This document shows positions 43,032 to 51,367 of a stretch of DNA of 64,000 bases, in pieces. The stretch comes from RUG626 sp051866775 (GTDB taxonomy: Bacteria; Bacillota; Clostridia; Oscillospirales; Oscillospiraceae), in assembly GCA_051866775.1 (NCBI GenBank), contig JBJDXR010000040.1, forward strand, positions 22,006 to 86,005, written 5' to 3'. Made by a program: the position numbers and the translations under genes. Below the pieces are notes generated by a model. The model saw only the letters and a list, made by a program, of their open reading frames with translations, ran no database searches and had not been told where the DNA came from. Position 1 is the stretch's first letter; each line of letters begins with the position of its first letter.

Positions 43032-44042
43032 ATGGAAAATGAAAATAAAAAAGTCATGCTCTCCGGCATACAGCCCAGCGGGGAACTGACGCTCGGATCC
43101 TATCTTGGAGCTATAAAGAACTGGGCGGAGCGGGCGGAGGAGTTTGACTGCTATTACTTCATGGCCGATCTGCACTCCATTACGGTGAGGCAGAACCCTG
43201 CCGACCTGCGCCGCAGGACGCTTACGCAGCTTGCGGCGTACATTGCCTGCGGTCTTGACCCTGAGAAGAACACGCTTTTTGTGCAGTCCCACGTGCATCA
43301 GCACGCGGAGCTTGGCTGGGTGCTTGACTGCTATACGATGTTCGGCGAGCTTTCCCGCATGACCCAGTTTAAGGATAAGTCTGCGAAAAACGCCGACAAT
43401 ATAAACGCCGGACTTTTTACCTATCCTGCCCTTATGGCGGCGGATATCCTGCTCTACCAGCCGGACTTCGTGCCGGTGGGGGAGGATCAGAAGCAGCATG
43501 TTGAGATCTGCCGTGATATAGCCGCCCGATTTAACGGTATATACGGCGACGTGTTTAAAATCCCGGAGCCTTATATACCAAAGGTTGGGGCGAGGATAAT
43601 GAGCCTCACAAGCCCCGAAAGCAAGATGTCCAAGTCGGATAAGGATCCCGGGGGATGTGTTTACATCCTTGAAAAGCCTGAGGATATCCAAAGAAAGTTT
43701 AAAAAGGCGGTGACCGACAGCGACACCGAGCGCTGCGTCCGCTTTGACAGGGAGAATAAGCCGGGGGTCTCAAACCTTATGCAGATATACTCCTGCGCCA
43801 CGGGAGAGAGCTTTGAGCAGATCGAGCGGGAGTTTGACGGAAAGGGCTACGGCGCCTTCAAGCCCGCGGTGGGAGAGGCCGTTATAGAGATGCTCAGACC
43901 CATAAGGGAGGAGACTGAGCGCATACTCAAGGATAAGGCCTACCTTGAGAGCGTGTATAAGCAAGGGGCGGAGAGAGCTTCTTATGTTGCTGAAAAGACC
44001 CTGCGCAAGGTATATAAGAAGGTCGGCTTCCTTCAGCGGTAA
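43032..44042 (+). CDS. trpS: Tryptophanyl-tRNA synthetase
   Basis: This 336-residue class I synthetase has the HIGH-equivalent PSGELTLGSYLGA and the KMSKS loop (KMSKSDKDPGG). DLHSITVRQ and the QPDFVPVGEDQKQHVEI pocket segment are also present. ATG 43032 follows GTGAGG. No T-box leader fits in the short upstream gap. Confidence 0.96.
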   Translation: MENENKKVMLSGIQPSGELTLGSYLGAIKNWAERAEEFDCYYFMADLHSITVRQNPADLRRRTLTQLAAYIACGLDPEKNTLFVQSHVHQHAELGWVLDCYTMFGELSRMTQFKDKSAKNADNINAGLFTYPALMAADILLYQPDFVPVGEDQKQHVEICRDIAARFNGIYGDVFKIPEPYIPKVGARIMSLTSPESKMSKSDKDPGGCVYILEKPEDIQRKFKKAVTDSDTERCVRFDRENKPGVSNLMQIYSCATGESFEQIEREFDGKGYGAFKPAVGEAVIEMLRPIREETERILKDKAYLESVYKQGAERASYVAEKTLRKVYKKVGFLQR

Positions 44043-44075
44043 GCCCGGTGGGATATAAGATAAAGGAAAGACTAT

Positions 44076-45251
44076 ATGGAAATTGAACTCAACACGCTGC
44101 TGGACGTGGTGCTGGCGCTCGGCGTGGCGCTTGTGGTTTGTTTTGTAACGACGCCGCTTGCAAGAGCCTTTGCCCGAAAGGTCGGGGCCGTGGATATACC
44201 TAAGGATGGCCGCCGTATGCACGACCATCCTATACCGCGTCTTGGCGGTCTTGCCATATTTCTCGGCTTTTTGATAAGCGTTGTACTTTTCGCAGAAATA
44301 GATCGCCAGGTTCAGGGGATGCTTTTAGGCTCCATAATAATCATCACAATCGGCGCGATCGACGATATTATCCCCCTGCCGGCATGGCTCAAATTTATAT
44401 TTCAGATAGCCGCAGCTGCTGTCGCCGTGATATTCGGCATACGAATTGAGATGATCTCAAACCCCATATTTTGGAGCAGCACTGAGTATATAAACTTCGG
44501 CGTTTGGTCTGTGCCGATAACCATTATATGGATAGTCGGGATCACGAACTCCGTGAACCTGATCGACGGGCTTGACGGGCTTGCTGTCGGCGTCTCGGCT
44601 ATATCGTCGATGTCTGTTCTGGTCATCTCGCTGGTGCTGGGGCAGTATAATATAGCCATAATACTTGCCGCGCTTGTGGGGGCCTGCATTGGATTCATGC
44701 CATATAATTTAAACCCCGCCCGTATCTTTATGGGCGATACCGGCGCGCTGCTGCTGGGCTATGTGCTTGCAACAGTCTCGGTCATGGGGCTTTTAAAATT
44801 CTACGCGATAATATCCTTCGCGGTTCCGCTTCTGGCATTGGGACTTCCGATTTTCGATACGCTCTTTGCCATTGTCCGCAGACTTCTTAAGGGACAAAAT
44901 CCCATGTCACCTGACAGGGGGCATTTTCACCACAGGCTGATCGACATGGGCTTATCACAGAAGCAGGCCGTTGCAATACTCTACTCCATCAGCGCCGTAT
45001 TGGGGCTTTCCGCTGTGCTCATAACCACAAGCGGAGAGATGAAGGCCATGATGCTCATCTTTGCCTTCTGTGTCGCGATCACCATAGGAGTGGTGCTCAT
45101 AAAGAGCATGGACCGCACGCGGGAAAACCATTTGGAAAGGCAGGAACATGAAGAAAAAAAGGCCTCGCCTCATGACGCCGATGCGCCGGCAGAGGAGAGA
45201 CCGGATCCCGGCAATGAGCCGGAAAATGAAAGCGATGAGGAGAAACATTAA
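44076..45251 (+). CDS. TagO/WecA-type undecaprenyl-phosphate GlcNAc-1-phosphate transferase
   Basis: This 391-residue membrane protein has about eleven helices. It shows the MraY/WecA motifs VDIPKDGRRMHDHPIPRLGG, GAIDDIIPLPAWLKF, TNSVNLIDGLDGLAVG, NLNPARIFMGDTGALLLGY and DRGHFHHRLIDMGLS. The enzyme starts lipid-linked synthesis of wall teichoic acid or other polymers. The C-terminus ends in an acidic, Pro/Glu-rich cytoplasmic tail of about 45 residues. Confidence 0.92.
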   Translation: MEIELNTLLDVVLALGVALVVCFVTTPLARAFARKVGAVDIPKDGRRMHDHPIPRLGGLAIFLGFLISVVLFAEIDRQVQGMLLGSIIIITIGAIDDIIPLPAWLKFIFQIAAAAVAVIFGIRIEMISNPIFWSSTEYINFGVWSVPITIIWIVGITNSVNLIDGLDGLAVGVSAISSMSVLVISLVLGQYNIAIILAALVGACIGFMPYNLNPARIFMGDTGALLLGYVLATVSVMGLLKFYAIISFAVPLLALGLPIFDTLFAIVRRLLKGQNPMSPDRGHFHHRLIDMGLSQKQAVAILYSISAVLGLSAVLITTSGEMKAMMLIFAFCVAITIGVVLIKSMDRTRENHLERQEHEEKKASPHDADAPAEERPDPGNEPENESDEEKH

Positions 45252-45583
45252 GTTTTTTCTTCGTCGCCTTTGAGCATTGATAAACCAACTACGATGAGGA
45301 TTATCAGGAAATCCTCGTCCTTACTTTCCACATACAGGAAAAGCAGCAGAGTTGCCAGCAGCAGGTCGCCTGCATCAAGCCCGGCGGGCAGCAGGGAGCT
45401 TAAAAAGCCCGTATTCCGCTGGGGCTGCTGAATGGACTGGGGCTGCTTTTTCCCTGTCGGAGGAGCCGGCTGCTGCCGGCTTTCCTTCTTTTTAGGTGCT
45501 TCCCGATCGGTTCTTTGAGTCCCGGCTCTGTAGTATCTGCCGCCGGGCGTCGGGTACCTGTTATAGGTTGATATTGAACTCAC
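45248..45583 (-). CDS. Small membrane protein of unknown function
   Basis: This 111-residue protein has a Pro/Gln/Lys-rich disordered N-terminal half, then two short hydrophobic segments (DLLLATLLLFLYVES and DFLIILIVVGLSML) separated by a charged turn. It overlaps the upstream gene by 23 bp and lies tail-to-tail with the transferase gene. It is the last of three co-oriented small genes. I recognise no family. Confidence 0.7.
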   Translation of the reverse strand: MSSISTYNRYPTPGGRYYRAGTQRTDREAPKKKESRQQPAPPTGKKQPQSIQQPQRNTGFLSSLLPAGLDAGDLLLATLLLFLYVESKDEDFLIILIVVGLSMLKGDEEKT

Positions 45584-45944
45584 CTCCGGAAAACTCGGAG
45601 AATGCGATCTTGGCGATATGAGCGAGCTTTGCGATTTTCACCGCTCTGTCAAGTGCTTCGCGCCTCTCCTCTCGGATATAGGGCTTTATGGAGGAGACAA
45701 GGGCGGTCTTGTCGTTGGAGGAAGAGGAATATTCACCCATAAGCTTGCTTATAAGACCTATAAGTTTCGGGTCAATGTTTCCCAGCGAGCCAAACAACCC
45801 GTCGTCGGATTTTGGCGGCGGATCCGGTTCTTTTTCCTTTTCTCCGCCAAGGGAGCCGGAAAGCTCTCGGGCGAGACCAAGGATCTTCTCCATGTCCTTT
45901 GGTGACGACAGTATATTGTTGAGTTTATCCTCAAACTCGCCCAT
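45561..45944 (-). CDS. Small hypothetical protein
   Basis: This 127-residue, mostly helical, soluble protein has a charged central segment (GGEKEKEPDPPPKSDDG) and a basic C-terminal part (SSIKPYIREERREALDRAVKIAKLAHIAKIAF). It has an AGGAG site before ATG 45944. Middle gene of a three-gene cluster that is probably co-transcribed. No family recognised. Confidence 0.7.
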   Translation of the reverse strand: MGEFEDKLNNILSSPKDMEKILGLARELSGSLGGEKEKEPDPPPKSDDGLFGSLGNIDPKLIGLISKLMGEYSSSSNDKTALVSSIKPYIREERREALDRAVKIAKLAHIAKIAFSEFSGGEFNINL

Positions 45945-45956
45945 GCTGCTCCTCCC

Positions 45957-46223
45957 TTACTTTCCGTCCAGCATCTGCTGAAGCTGTTTCATGAGCCGTG
46001 CGCCGGCATCTGTTTTAACGACCCCGCTTAGCGCGTTCTTAATGGCATCTGTGTCACCCTTTTGCAGGGCCTCCTCAAAGCCGCCCTTTTGCAGCATTGA
46101 TTTTACGGCCTCGCCGTCCTTCGAGGAGGCAAGCTCCTCAATATCGCCCTTTCTGCCGGCCAGCTTGCGCCCCTCCTCGGTGGAAAGGAATTTCTCGGCG
46201 GCACCTTTTAGATCCTTTGTCAT
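45957..46223 (-). CDS. Small hypothetical helical protein
   Basis: This 88-residue protein begins MTKDLKGAAEKFLSTEEGRKLAGRKGDIEELA and contains repeated short helices (AVKSMLQKGGFEEALQKGDTDAIKNALSGVV). ATG 46223 is chosen because a G-rich site precedes it; the frame extends to 46259. Head of the three-gene cluster. Function unknown. Confidence 0.68.
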   Translation of the reverse strand: MTKDLKGAAEKFLSTEEGRKLAGRKGDIEELASSKDGEAVKSMLQKGGFEEALQKGDTDAIKNALSGVVKTDAGARLMKQLQQMLDGK

Positions 46224-46293
46224 ATTCGTCCCCCCCAACCTGAGATGTTTTACACTCATGCCAGTATATTCCCCAATAACGAAAAGGTGACTT

Positions 46294-46755
46294 ATGAAAA
46301 TACTTGTTTTTTCGGACTCTCACAGAAATGTTGAGGCAATGGTATCGGTTGTTGAATTTGAAAAGCCGGATTATATTTTTCATTTGGGCGATTTGGAATC
46401 CGACGCAATAGAGCTGGGGCGCAGGTATTATAATATGCCTATATGCTCGGTCCCCGGCAACTGTGACCTGATGCCGTTTGGTGAGCGCAGGCTTATATTC
46501 GATATGTGCGGAAAGAAGTTCTTTGTGACCCATGGCCATGCCTACGGCGTCAAAACCGGGCTTAACTCACTTATAAATACGGCTATGACCGCGGGCGCGG
46601 ATATCGTGATGTTCGGACACACCCATGTCCCTTACGAGGGCAGGTTCGGGGATATGCTTGTGATCAATCCCGGAAGCGTTGGCACCGGCAGCCGTACATA
46701 CGGTGTGCTGACAATAGAAAACGGAGAGGTAAAATACGAAAACCTGAATAGGTGA
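46294..46755 (+). CDS. YfcE/MJ0936-type metallophosphodiesterase
   Basis: This 153-residue compact phosphodiesterase has all metal-binding motifs: FSDSHRN, HLGDLESD, VPGNCD, THGHAYG and FGHTHVP. It is divergent from the three small genes. The natural substrate in this family is generally unknown. Confidence 0.9.
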   Translation: MKILVFSDSHRNVEAMVSVVEFEKPDYIFHLGDLESDAIELGRRYYNMPICSVPGNCDLMPFGERRLIFDMCGKKFFVTHGHAYGVKTGLNSLINTAMTAGADIVMFGHTHVPYEGRFGDMLVINPGSVGTGSRTYGVLTIENGEVKYENLNR

Positions 46756-46783
46756 GTGTTATCTCAGTTTGATAGGAGAATAT

Positions 46784-46820
46784 AAAGGTGTGGCACGGTA
46801 TTATGCGTGCTGCACCTTTT
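46784..46820 (+). terminator. Terminator after the phosphodiesterase gene
   Basis: AAAGGTG and CACCTTT close a hairpin with an inner GCACG/CGTGC pair, followed by T-rich sequence. Confidence 0.75.
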
Positions 46821-47124
46821 GCCTTTTGTACAGCGTTATATGCTGTGCGCCTATCAGACGTCAGATATATAAAACGGCAGGTGGTTGTACGCAATGACGA
46901 AAAAAATACTAATATAGACTGGTTTTTTGATATATTGACAAAAACGTTTTCTTAGTGAAGTTTAATCGCAATAGATTATACAAGCAAGATGTTTTTGATA
47001 AAAAATCTTGCTCAGGCGATCACCTTTTTTGAATGTGTTTGGCATTATGAGCCAGCCTGAATTGTATATAATGACGAAATACACCATATATTTAGTTGAT
47101 TTATTTGACGAATAAACAAAATAA

Positions 47125-47153
47125 TTGACAGGTTTAAGCAACTGTGGTAATAT
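47125..47153 (+). promoter_or_regulatory. Sigma-A promoter of the exported-protein gene
   Basis: TTGACA at 47125-47130 and TAATAT at 47148-47153 are 17 bp apart, giving a leader of about 110 nt. Confidence 0.75.
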
Positions 47154-47268
47154 ATAGAAAATCAAGGAAGAAATAAACAGATGTTGGGGAGAGGAGGTTA
47201 TAACTGAATTTATGTTTTCGCAGGGGAAAAGGCCGGGGTATGTGATAGAACGAAAGGAGATAAATAAT

Positions 47269-48474
47269 ATGTATAAAGCACGGATTAAGGTCATAGCATC
47301 AGTTTTAACGCTGATTTGTTTGTCAACGATGGTTTTTACAAACTGTTTCGCAGCTACGACAAACATAGGCAGCAGTACGCACAGCTATACATCAAATGAG
47401 CCGGCATATTTCAAGCTTCAAGGCGATGTGACCTATAGTGAGTTGTCGGGCAATTATATGACAATAGATTCCATGAGCTCGCGGATATGGAATTACAGTA
47501 CAAGCGATGTAGATATTTGTTGCCCATATTTTAAGGTTACTACGCTGACAACCACGCATGATACGGTGGCTTTATACAACCATATTGCGGTTTCTCCAGG
47601 AACGCCAAATTACTATACAAATATTGACTGGAAAAATTATCTTAACACCTATAAAAACGGGGCCAGCAATCGGTATACAATACCGACAAGTCTCAATGAT
47701 TCCAGTGCTGCTATTTGCTCAGAGATCGGTGTAAGATCGGATGATTATGGCAGTTACTCTTCTATTGCATACCAGTATATGGCATATTGGTATGGAAATG
47801 GTACGGTCAGACTGCTTGATCTGGTTTGTGATGATGCTCCCGTTTGGACAACAAAATATGTTAACACGGTATCGGCAAACTCTGTTTTGTTCTCTTTAAC
47901 CAGCGGTGAGGTTGAGAACTATAGTGCGGAAAAAACAGACTCAATTATTCAAATAGAAGTCTCCAGCGACGAAGTTATACAGATAGGATCGCTTCCTAAA
48001 ATTTCGACAGATGCAGAGTTTGAGGACTGTATTGAGATCAATCCGGAGCAGGTGCAGTTTGTTGGCAATGATTCATTGCAGATAGTGTTGGATGACGGTT
48101 TGGAAGTGGAGCAGCTGTATGTAAAGATGCCGACAATAACAATAATAGATGAAACTGCCTCAGCTACTGTAAACAATACAGAAGGCCTTGAAGCTGTGTC
48201 AACCTATGATGAGGATACAGGGGTACGCCTGCTTATCCTGAGCTATGGAAGCGAAGATTTGCCGCTTATTCCAAACAGTGCGGAGCTTACAAACGATAGC
48301 GCGGTTGATTTTATTGCATCACAGGTGTTCTTTGACAGCGAAGGAAATGCAACTGGAGGAAAATTATATTTTGCGATACCAGATACATATGATATTACCA
48401 GCGCTTATACTTTAAAGCTGGTCGGAGAGCTTGTAAACGTTGATGGCCCGGTAGTGCAGGTTCAGGCAGGGTAA
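47269..48474 (+). CDS. Exported protein of unknown function in an AT-rich patch
   Basis: This 401-residue protein has a signal peptide (MYKARIKVIASVLTLICLSTMVFTNCFA) and a Ser/Thr/Tyr/Asn-rich mature part, with no recognisable domain and no wall-anchor motif. The second half is acidic and predicted to be beta-rich (IIQIEVSSDEVIQIGSLPKISTDAEF). ATG 47269 follows AAAGGAG. Codon use is richer in A/T-ending codons than the neighbouring genes, which suggests horizontal acquisition. Function unknown. Confidence 0.75.
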   Translation: MYKARIKVIASVLTLICLSTMVFTNCFAATTNIGSSTHSYTSNEPAYFKLQGDVTYSELSGNYMTIDSMSSRIWNYSTSDVDICCPYFKVTTLTTTHDTVALYNHIAVSPGTPNYYTNIDWKNYLNTYKNGASNRYTIPTSLNDSSAAICSEIGVRSDDYGSYSSIAYQYMAYWYGNGTVRLLDLVCDDAPVWTTKYVNTVSANSVLFSLTSGEVENYSAEKTDSIIQIEVSSDEVIQIGSLPKISTDAEFEDCIEINPEQVQFVGNDSLQIVLDDGLEVEQLYVKMPTITIIDETASATVNNTEGLEAVSTYDEDTGVRLLILSYGSEDLPLIPNSAELTNDSAVDFIASQVFFDSEGNATGGKLYFAIPDTYDITSAYTLKLVGELVNVDGPVVQVQAG

Positions 48475-48551
48475 GAAAAATTTTTACGGGTACCGGATAC
48501 ATACATGTTCTCGCAGGTAAGCAATTAAATTATTTTTATATGGAGGGAATA

Positions 48552-49523
48552 ATGAAGACAAAAAAGCTTGCGGCGATAATTTTGGCTGTAGTTTTATGTC
48601 TGTCACTGGCGGCGTGCGGAGACGAGCAGACAACGCAGGAAAGCCCCGGGGAGCCTCGCAAGCAGACGACGCAGAGAAGCCCCGAGGAGCTTCTCACACT
48701 GGCGGGTAATAATCTTGCGCTGACCATGTTCGTCAGCGACTACGTCACGGAATATTACATAGCGGGGATGCGTGGTTATGTGGAGGTCCCCGTGACTATG
48801 CCGCCGGGGATGTGGGACGGCTACAACGATACCACTGTTGAAACCGCCAAGAGTATCGATCTCACAAGCTTTGAGCCAACGGAGGAGGAGCCGGGAGCCA
48901 TCTTAGGCAGCTTTGTGGTAAGGGGCAATGCGTCCTGCGTGGTGGAGTACGGCTGTATGATGACCATGGATGAGTACTACGTATATCGGCAGCAGATGAA
49001 CGGCCCTCCGGAGCAGATGACCCTGACCTTTACTTTTATGGATAACGGTGAGTCGGTCACAGCTGTCGGCGACTGGCTGTACGAGGTAGAAGATGTGGAC
49101 AGCCGCTGTGACTGCGGAGACGGCACAATTCAGGGGAACTGGCAGATGTACTGCATGATGCAGGGAGAGGATCCGGCTAATTGGGTTGAGGTGAGCGAGT
49201 ATGCCTATCAGGTCGCGGTGATAACCTCTTATTTTGACGACGGAACGGTTGAGGGCCCCTCCGAGCATCGGAGCCTTTACAGCTCGGCGCTGATCTCAGA
49301 CGTTATAATGAACGTCCCTATATGTCTTGTTGAGCCGTCAGAAGCGCCGTCGGATTTTCATGTGGACAGGGAGGTAGAAATACTCGGCTCCGACTGGGGC
49401 GTGTGCACATTCGACCTTGATGCGGACTACCTCTGTGTGGGAGGGAATTACTACTCCCTTAAGGAGCTTGACAGCGACAGTCTTGCGGGCCTCCATCAGG
49501 CGCTGTACGATTACGATTATTGA
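48552..49523 (+). CDS. Putative lipoprotein of unknown function
   Basis: This 323-residue protein has a lipoprotein signal (MKTKKLAAIILAVVLCLSLAACGDE, lipobox LAAC). A short repeat, QTTQESPGEPRK / QTTQRSPEEL, follows the lipid-attached cysteine. The mature part is acidic and contains several cysteines (for example SRCDCGDG and QMYCMMQG). No family is recognised. ATG 48552 follows GGAGGG. It is closed by a strong terminator just before spoIIGA. Confidence 0.78.
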   Translation: MKTKKLAAIILAVVLCLSLAACGDEQTTQESPGEPRKQTTQRSPEELLTLAGNNLALTMFVSDYVTEYYIAGMRGYVEVPVTMPPGMWDGYNDTTVETAKSIDLTSFEPTEEEPGAILGSFVVRGNASCVVEYGCMMTMDEYYVYRQQMNGPPEQMTLTFTFMDNGESVTAVGDWLYEVEDVDSRCDCGDGTIQGNWQMYCMMQGEDPANWVEVSEYAYQVAVITSYFDDGTVEGPSEHRSLYSSALISDVIMNVPICLVEPSEAPSDFHVDREVEILGSDWGVCTFDLDADYLCVGGNYYSLKELDSDSLAGLHQALYDYDY

Positions 49524-49540
49524 GCGGAATACAGAATTTA

Positions 49541-49571
49541 GCGGACGCGCATAGGCGCGTCCGCTTTTTTT
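49541..49571 (+). terminator. Terminator of the lipoprotein gene
   Basis: GCGGACGCGC and GCGCGTCCGC form a 10-bp stem with a 4-nt loop and a run of seven T. The last two T also belong to the candidate -35 box of spoIIGA. Confidence 0.9.
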
Positions 49572-49602
49572 GACCGCTTTTTCAAAGCCCCGCGGCTATA
49601 AT
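49570..49602 (+). promoter_or_regulatory. Candidate Spo0A-type spoIIG promoter with a long spacer
   Basis: TTGACC at 49570-49575 and TATAAT at 49597-49602 are 21 bp apart. The Bacillus subtilis spoIIG promoter is known for a 22-bp spacer and needs Spo0A~P for activity. I did not find a clear Spo0A box. Confidence 0.5.
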
Positions 49603-49626
49603 GGGAGGTACAAGGGGGCGGAGAAT

Positions 49627-50475
49627 GTGTATGTTATCTACGCTGACGAGCTGTTTCTTGAAAATCTGCTCATTGACTACATACTCCTTATTCTTACCGC
49701 GAAGCTCTCGGGGACGCCGGTAAGGCGCCTGAGAGTGCTTGCGGCGGCGCTTATAGGGGCGGCCTACTCAGCTCTTACGCTTATCTCCGGACTGGGCTTT
49801 GTAACCAGTGCGGTTTTTAAGCTGGCTGTAGGGGTCATAATGGTCATGGTGGTTTTCGGCGGCAGCAGGCGGTTTATCCGGATATGTCTTATTTTCTTTG
49901 CGCTTTCCGCGGCGTTTGCCGGGGCGGTGATGGCCGCGCTTTTAATGAGCGGCGGAGGGATTTACGACCTGTCCTTCGGGCACGTGACCTTTGGTGTGCT
50001 GTGCCTGTCCTTCTCCATATGCTACTGCGTTTTTACGCTGGTTTTCCGCAGAATCGTGAAGCACTCGGCGACCGGCGAGATAACTCAGGTGGTTATTGAA
50101 AACGGAGGACGGCGTGTCAAAGTGGCGGCGCTTGTAGATACGGGAAACGCCCTTGTGGACCCTATAAGCGGCGGAGCAGTGACTGTTTGCAGCCTTGAGT
50201 CGATATGTGAGCTTTTTGACGAGCCGACCCTGCGCATACTGCGTTCAGCCAAAGGCCCCACGGAGATAATGGAGCAGCTTGGGTCGCGGAGCGGAGGTAT
50301 AAGGTTTTGTCTTGTGCCGTACAGCGCCGTGGGGACGAAAAGCGGTATGCTGCTGGCATTCCGCCCGGAGAGTGTTATCCGGGGCGGAAAACGCCAGAAG
50401 GGGGGGATGATCGCCATAGCTCCGGAGGGGATCGCCGAGGGAAATGGGTACTCGGCGCTGACAAATGCGTGTTAG
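49627..50475 (+). CDS. spoIIGA: Sigma-E processing peptidase SpoIIGA
   Basis: This 282-residue membrane aspartic protease cleaves pro-sigma-E. Five or six helices fill the N-terminal half (VYVIYADELFLENLLIDYILLILTAKLSG onward). The C-terminal half has the catalytic AALVDTGNALVDPISG motif. GTG 49627, just after a GGGGGCGGAG site, fits the family start; the frame runs further upstream into the promoter region. It is followed by sigE, its substrate. Confidence 0.93.
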   Translation: MYVIYADELFLENLLIDYILLILTAKLSGTPVRRLRVLAAALIGAAYSALTLISGLGFVTSAVFKLAVGVIMVMVVFGGSRRFIRICLIFFALSAAFAGAVMAALLMSGGGIYDLSFGHVTFGVLCLSFSICYCVFTLVFRRIVKHSATGEITQVVIENGGRRVKVAALVDTGNALVDPISGGAVTVCSLESICELFDEPTLRILRSAKGPTEIMEQLGSRSGGIRFCLVPYSAVGTKSGMLLAFRPESVIRGGKRQKGGMIAIAPEGIAEGNGYSALTNAC

Positions 50476-50491
50476 ATGTTAGGAGGAAGAT

Positions 50492-51208
50492 ATGTTATAC
50501 AGGCTCGTGCTTAAATTAAGGCTGCTTGCCGCAAGGCTTATGGATAAGCTTTCACCCCAGGACATTTTTTACGTAGGAGGAAGCGACACCCTGCCGGCAC
50601 CGCTGTCAAAAGACGAGGAGGCCGCGGTGCTTTTGGAGCTTAAAAACGGGGAGCCGGGCGCGAAGCGAAAGCTCATTGAGCACAATCTGCGCCTTGTTGT
50701 CTACATAGCCAGAAGATTTGAGAATACCGGCATAAATCTTGAGGATCTGGTGTCTATCGGGACTATCGGCCTTATAAAGGCCATAAACACTTTCGACTGC
50801 GGAAAGAATATAAAGCTTGCCACATACGCGAGCCGCTGCATTGAAAATGAGATACTGATGTATCTGAGAAAGACGAACTCTCAGAAATCTGAGGTCTCCC
50901 TATCCGAGCCTCTCAACACCGATTGGGATGGAAACGAGCTGCTGTTATCTGATATCCTGGGAACAGACAATGATATGGTCATGCGGCCCATAGAGGATGA
51001 TGTGGACCGCGAGCTTCTGCATCAGGCGCTGTCTAAGCTGTCTGACCGTGAAAAGACGATAATCGTACTTAGATTTGGACTTTCCGGACACAAGGAGAAG
51101 ACCCAGAAGGAGGTGGCGGATATGCTGGGGATATCCCAGTCATATATCAGCCGTCTTGAAAAGCGCATAATACTCCGCCTGCGCAGGGAGATAAGCCGCC
51201 AGATATAA
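50492..51208 (+). CDS. sigE: Sporulation sigma factor sigma-E (pro-protein)
   Basis: This 238-residue protein starts with a pro-sequence of about 30 residues (MLYRLVLKLRLLAARLMDKLSPQDIFYVGG) that SpoIIGA removes. Region 2 (NLRLVVYIARRFENTGINLEDLVSIGTIGLIKAINTF, KLATYASRCIENEILMYLR) and region 4 (LSDREKTIIVLRFGLSG, QKEVADMLGISQSYISRLEKRI) match sigma-E. It directs mother-cell gene expression early in sporulation. In many spore formers sigG follows directly; here it lies 8 kb away. Confidence 0.95.
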   Translation: MLYRLVLKLRLLAARLMDKLSPQDIFYVGGSDTLPAPLSKDEEAAVLLELKNGEPGAKRKLIEHNLRLVVYIARRFENTGINLEDLVSIGTIGLIKAINTFDCGKNIKLATYASRCIENEILMYLRKTNSQKSEVSLSEPLNTDWDGNELLLSDILGTDNDMVMRPIEDDVDRELLHQALSKLSDREKTIIVLRFGLSGHKEKTQKEVADMLGISQSYISRLEKRIILRLRREISRQI

Positions 51209-51317
51209 CGCTTGATTTGCGGGGACTTATACAGCGCGAAAACCGTCGCTTTTTATCGCTCCTGCGGTTTTAAGCCGTGTGATGAGACGGGCTGCCGCGG
51301 ATTTTTAAGGATGTGAA

Positions 51318-51356
51318 AAGAAAAGCGGTAAGGTATTCTGCCTTACCGCTTTTCTT
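51318..51356. terminator. Bidirectional terminator between sigE and folD
   Basis: A perfect 16-bp stem (51318-51333 with 51341-51356) has a 7-nt loop, with A/T runs at both ends. Confidence 0.9.
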
Positions 51357-51367
51357 AATATTATGGT

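Larger units (their letters stand above)
46756..47268 (+). other. AT-rich gap before the exported-protein gene
   Basis: About 510 bp with no convincing gene. It has a terminator near its left end and a promoter at 47125-47153. The right part is markedly richer in A and T than the rest of the window, a property shared by the gene that follows. Confidence 0.6.
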
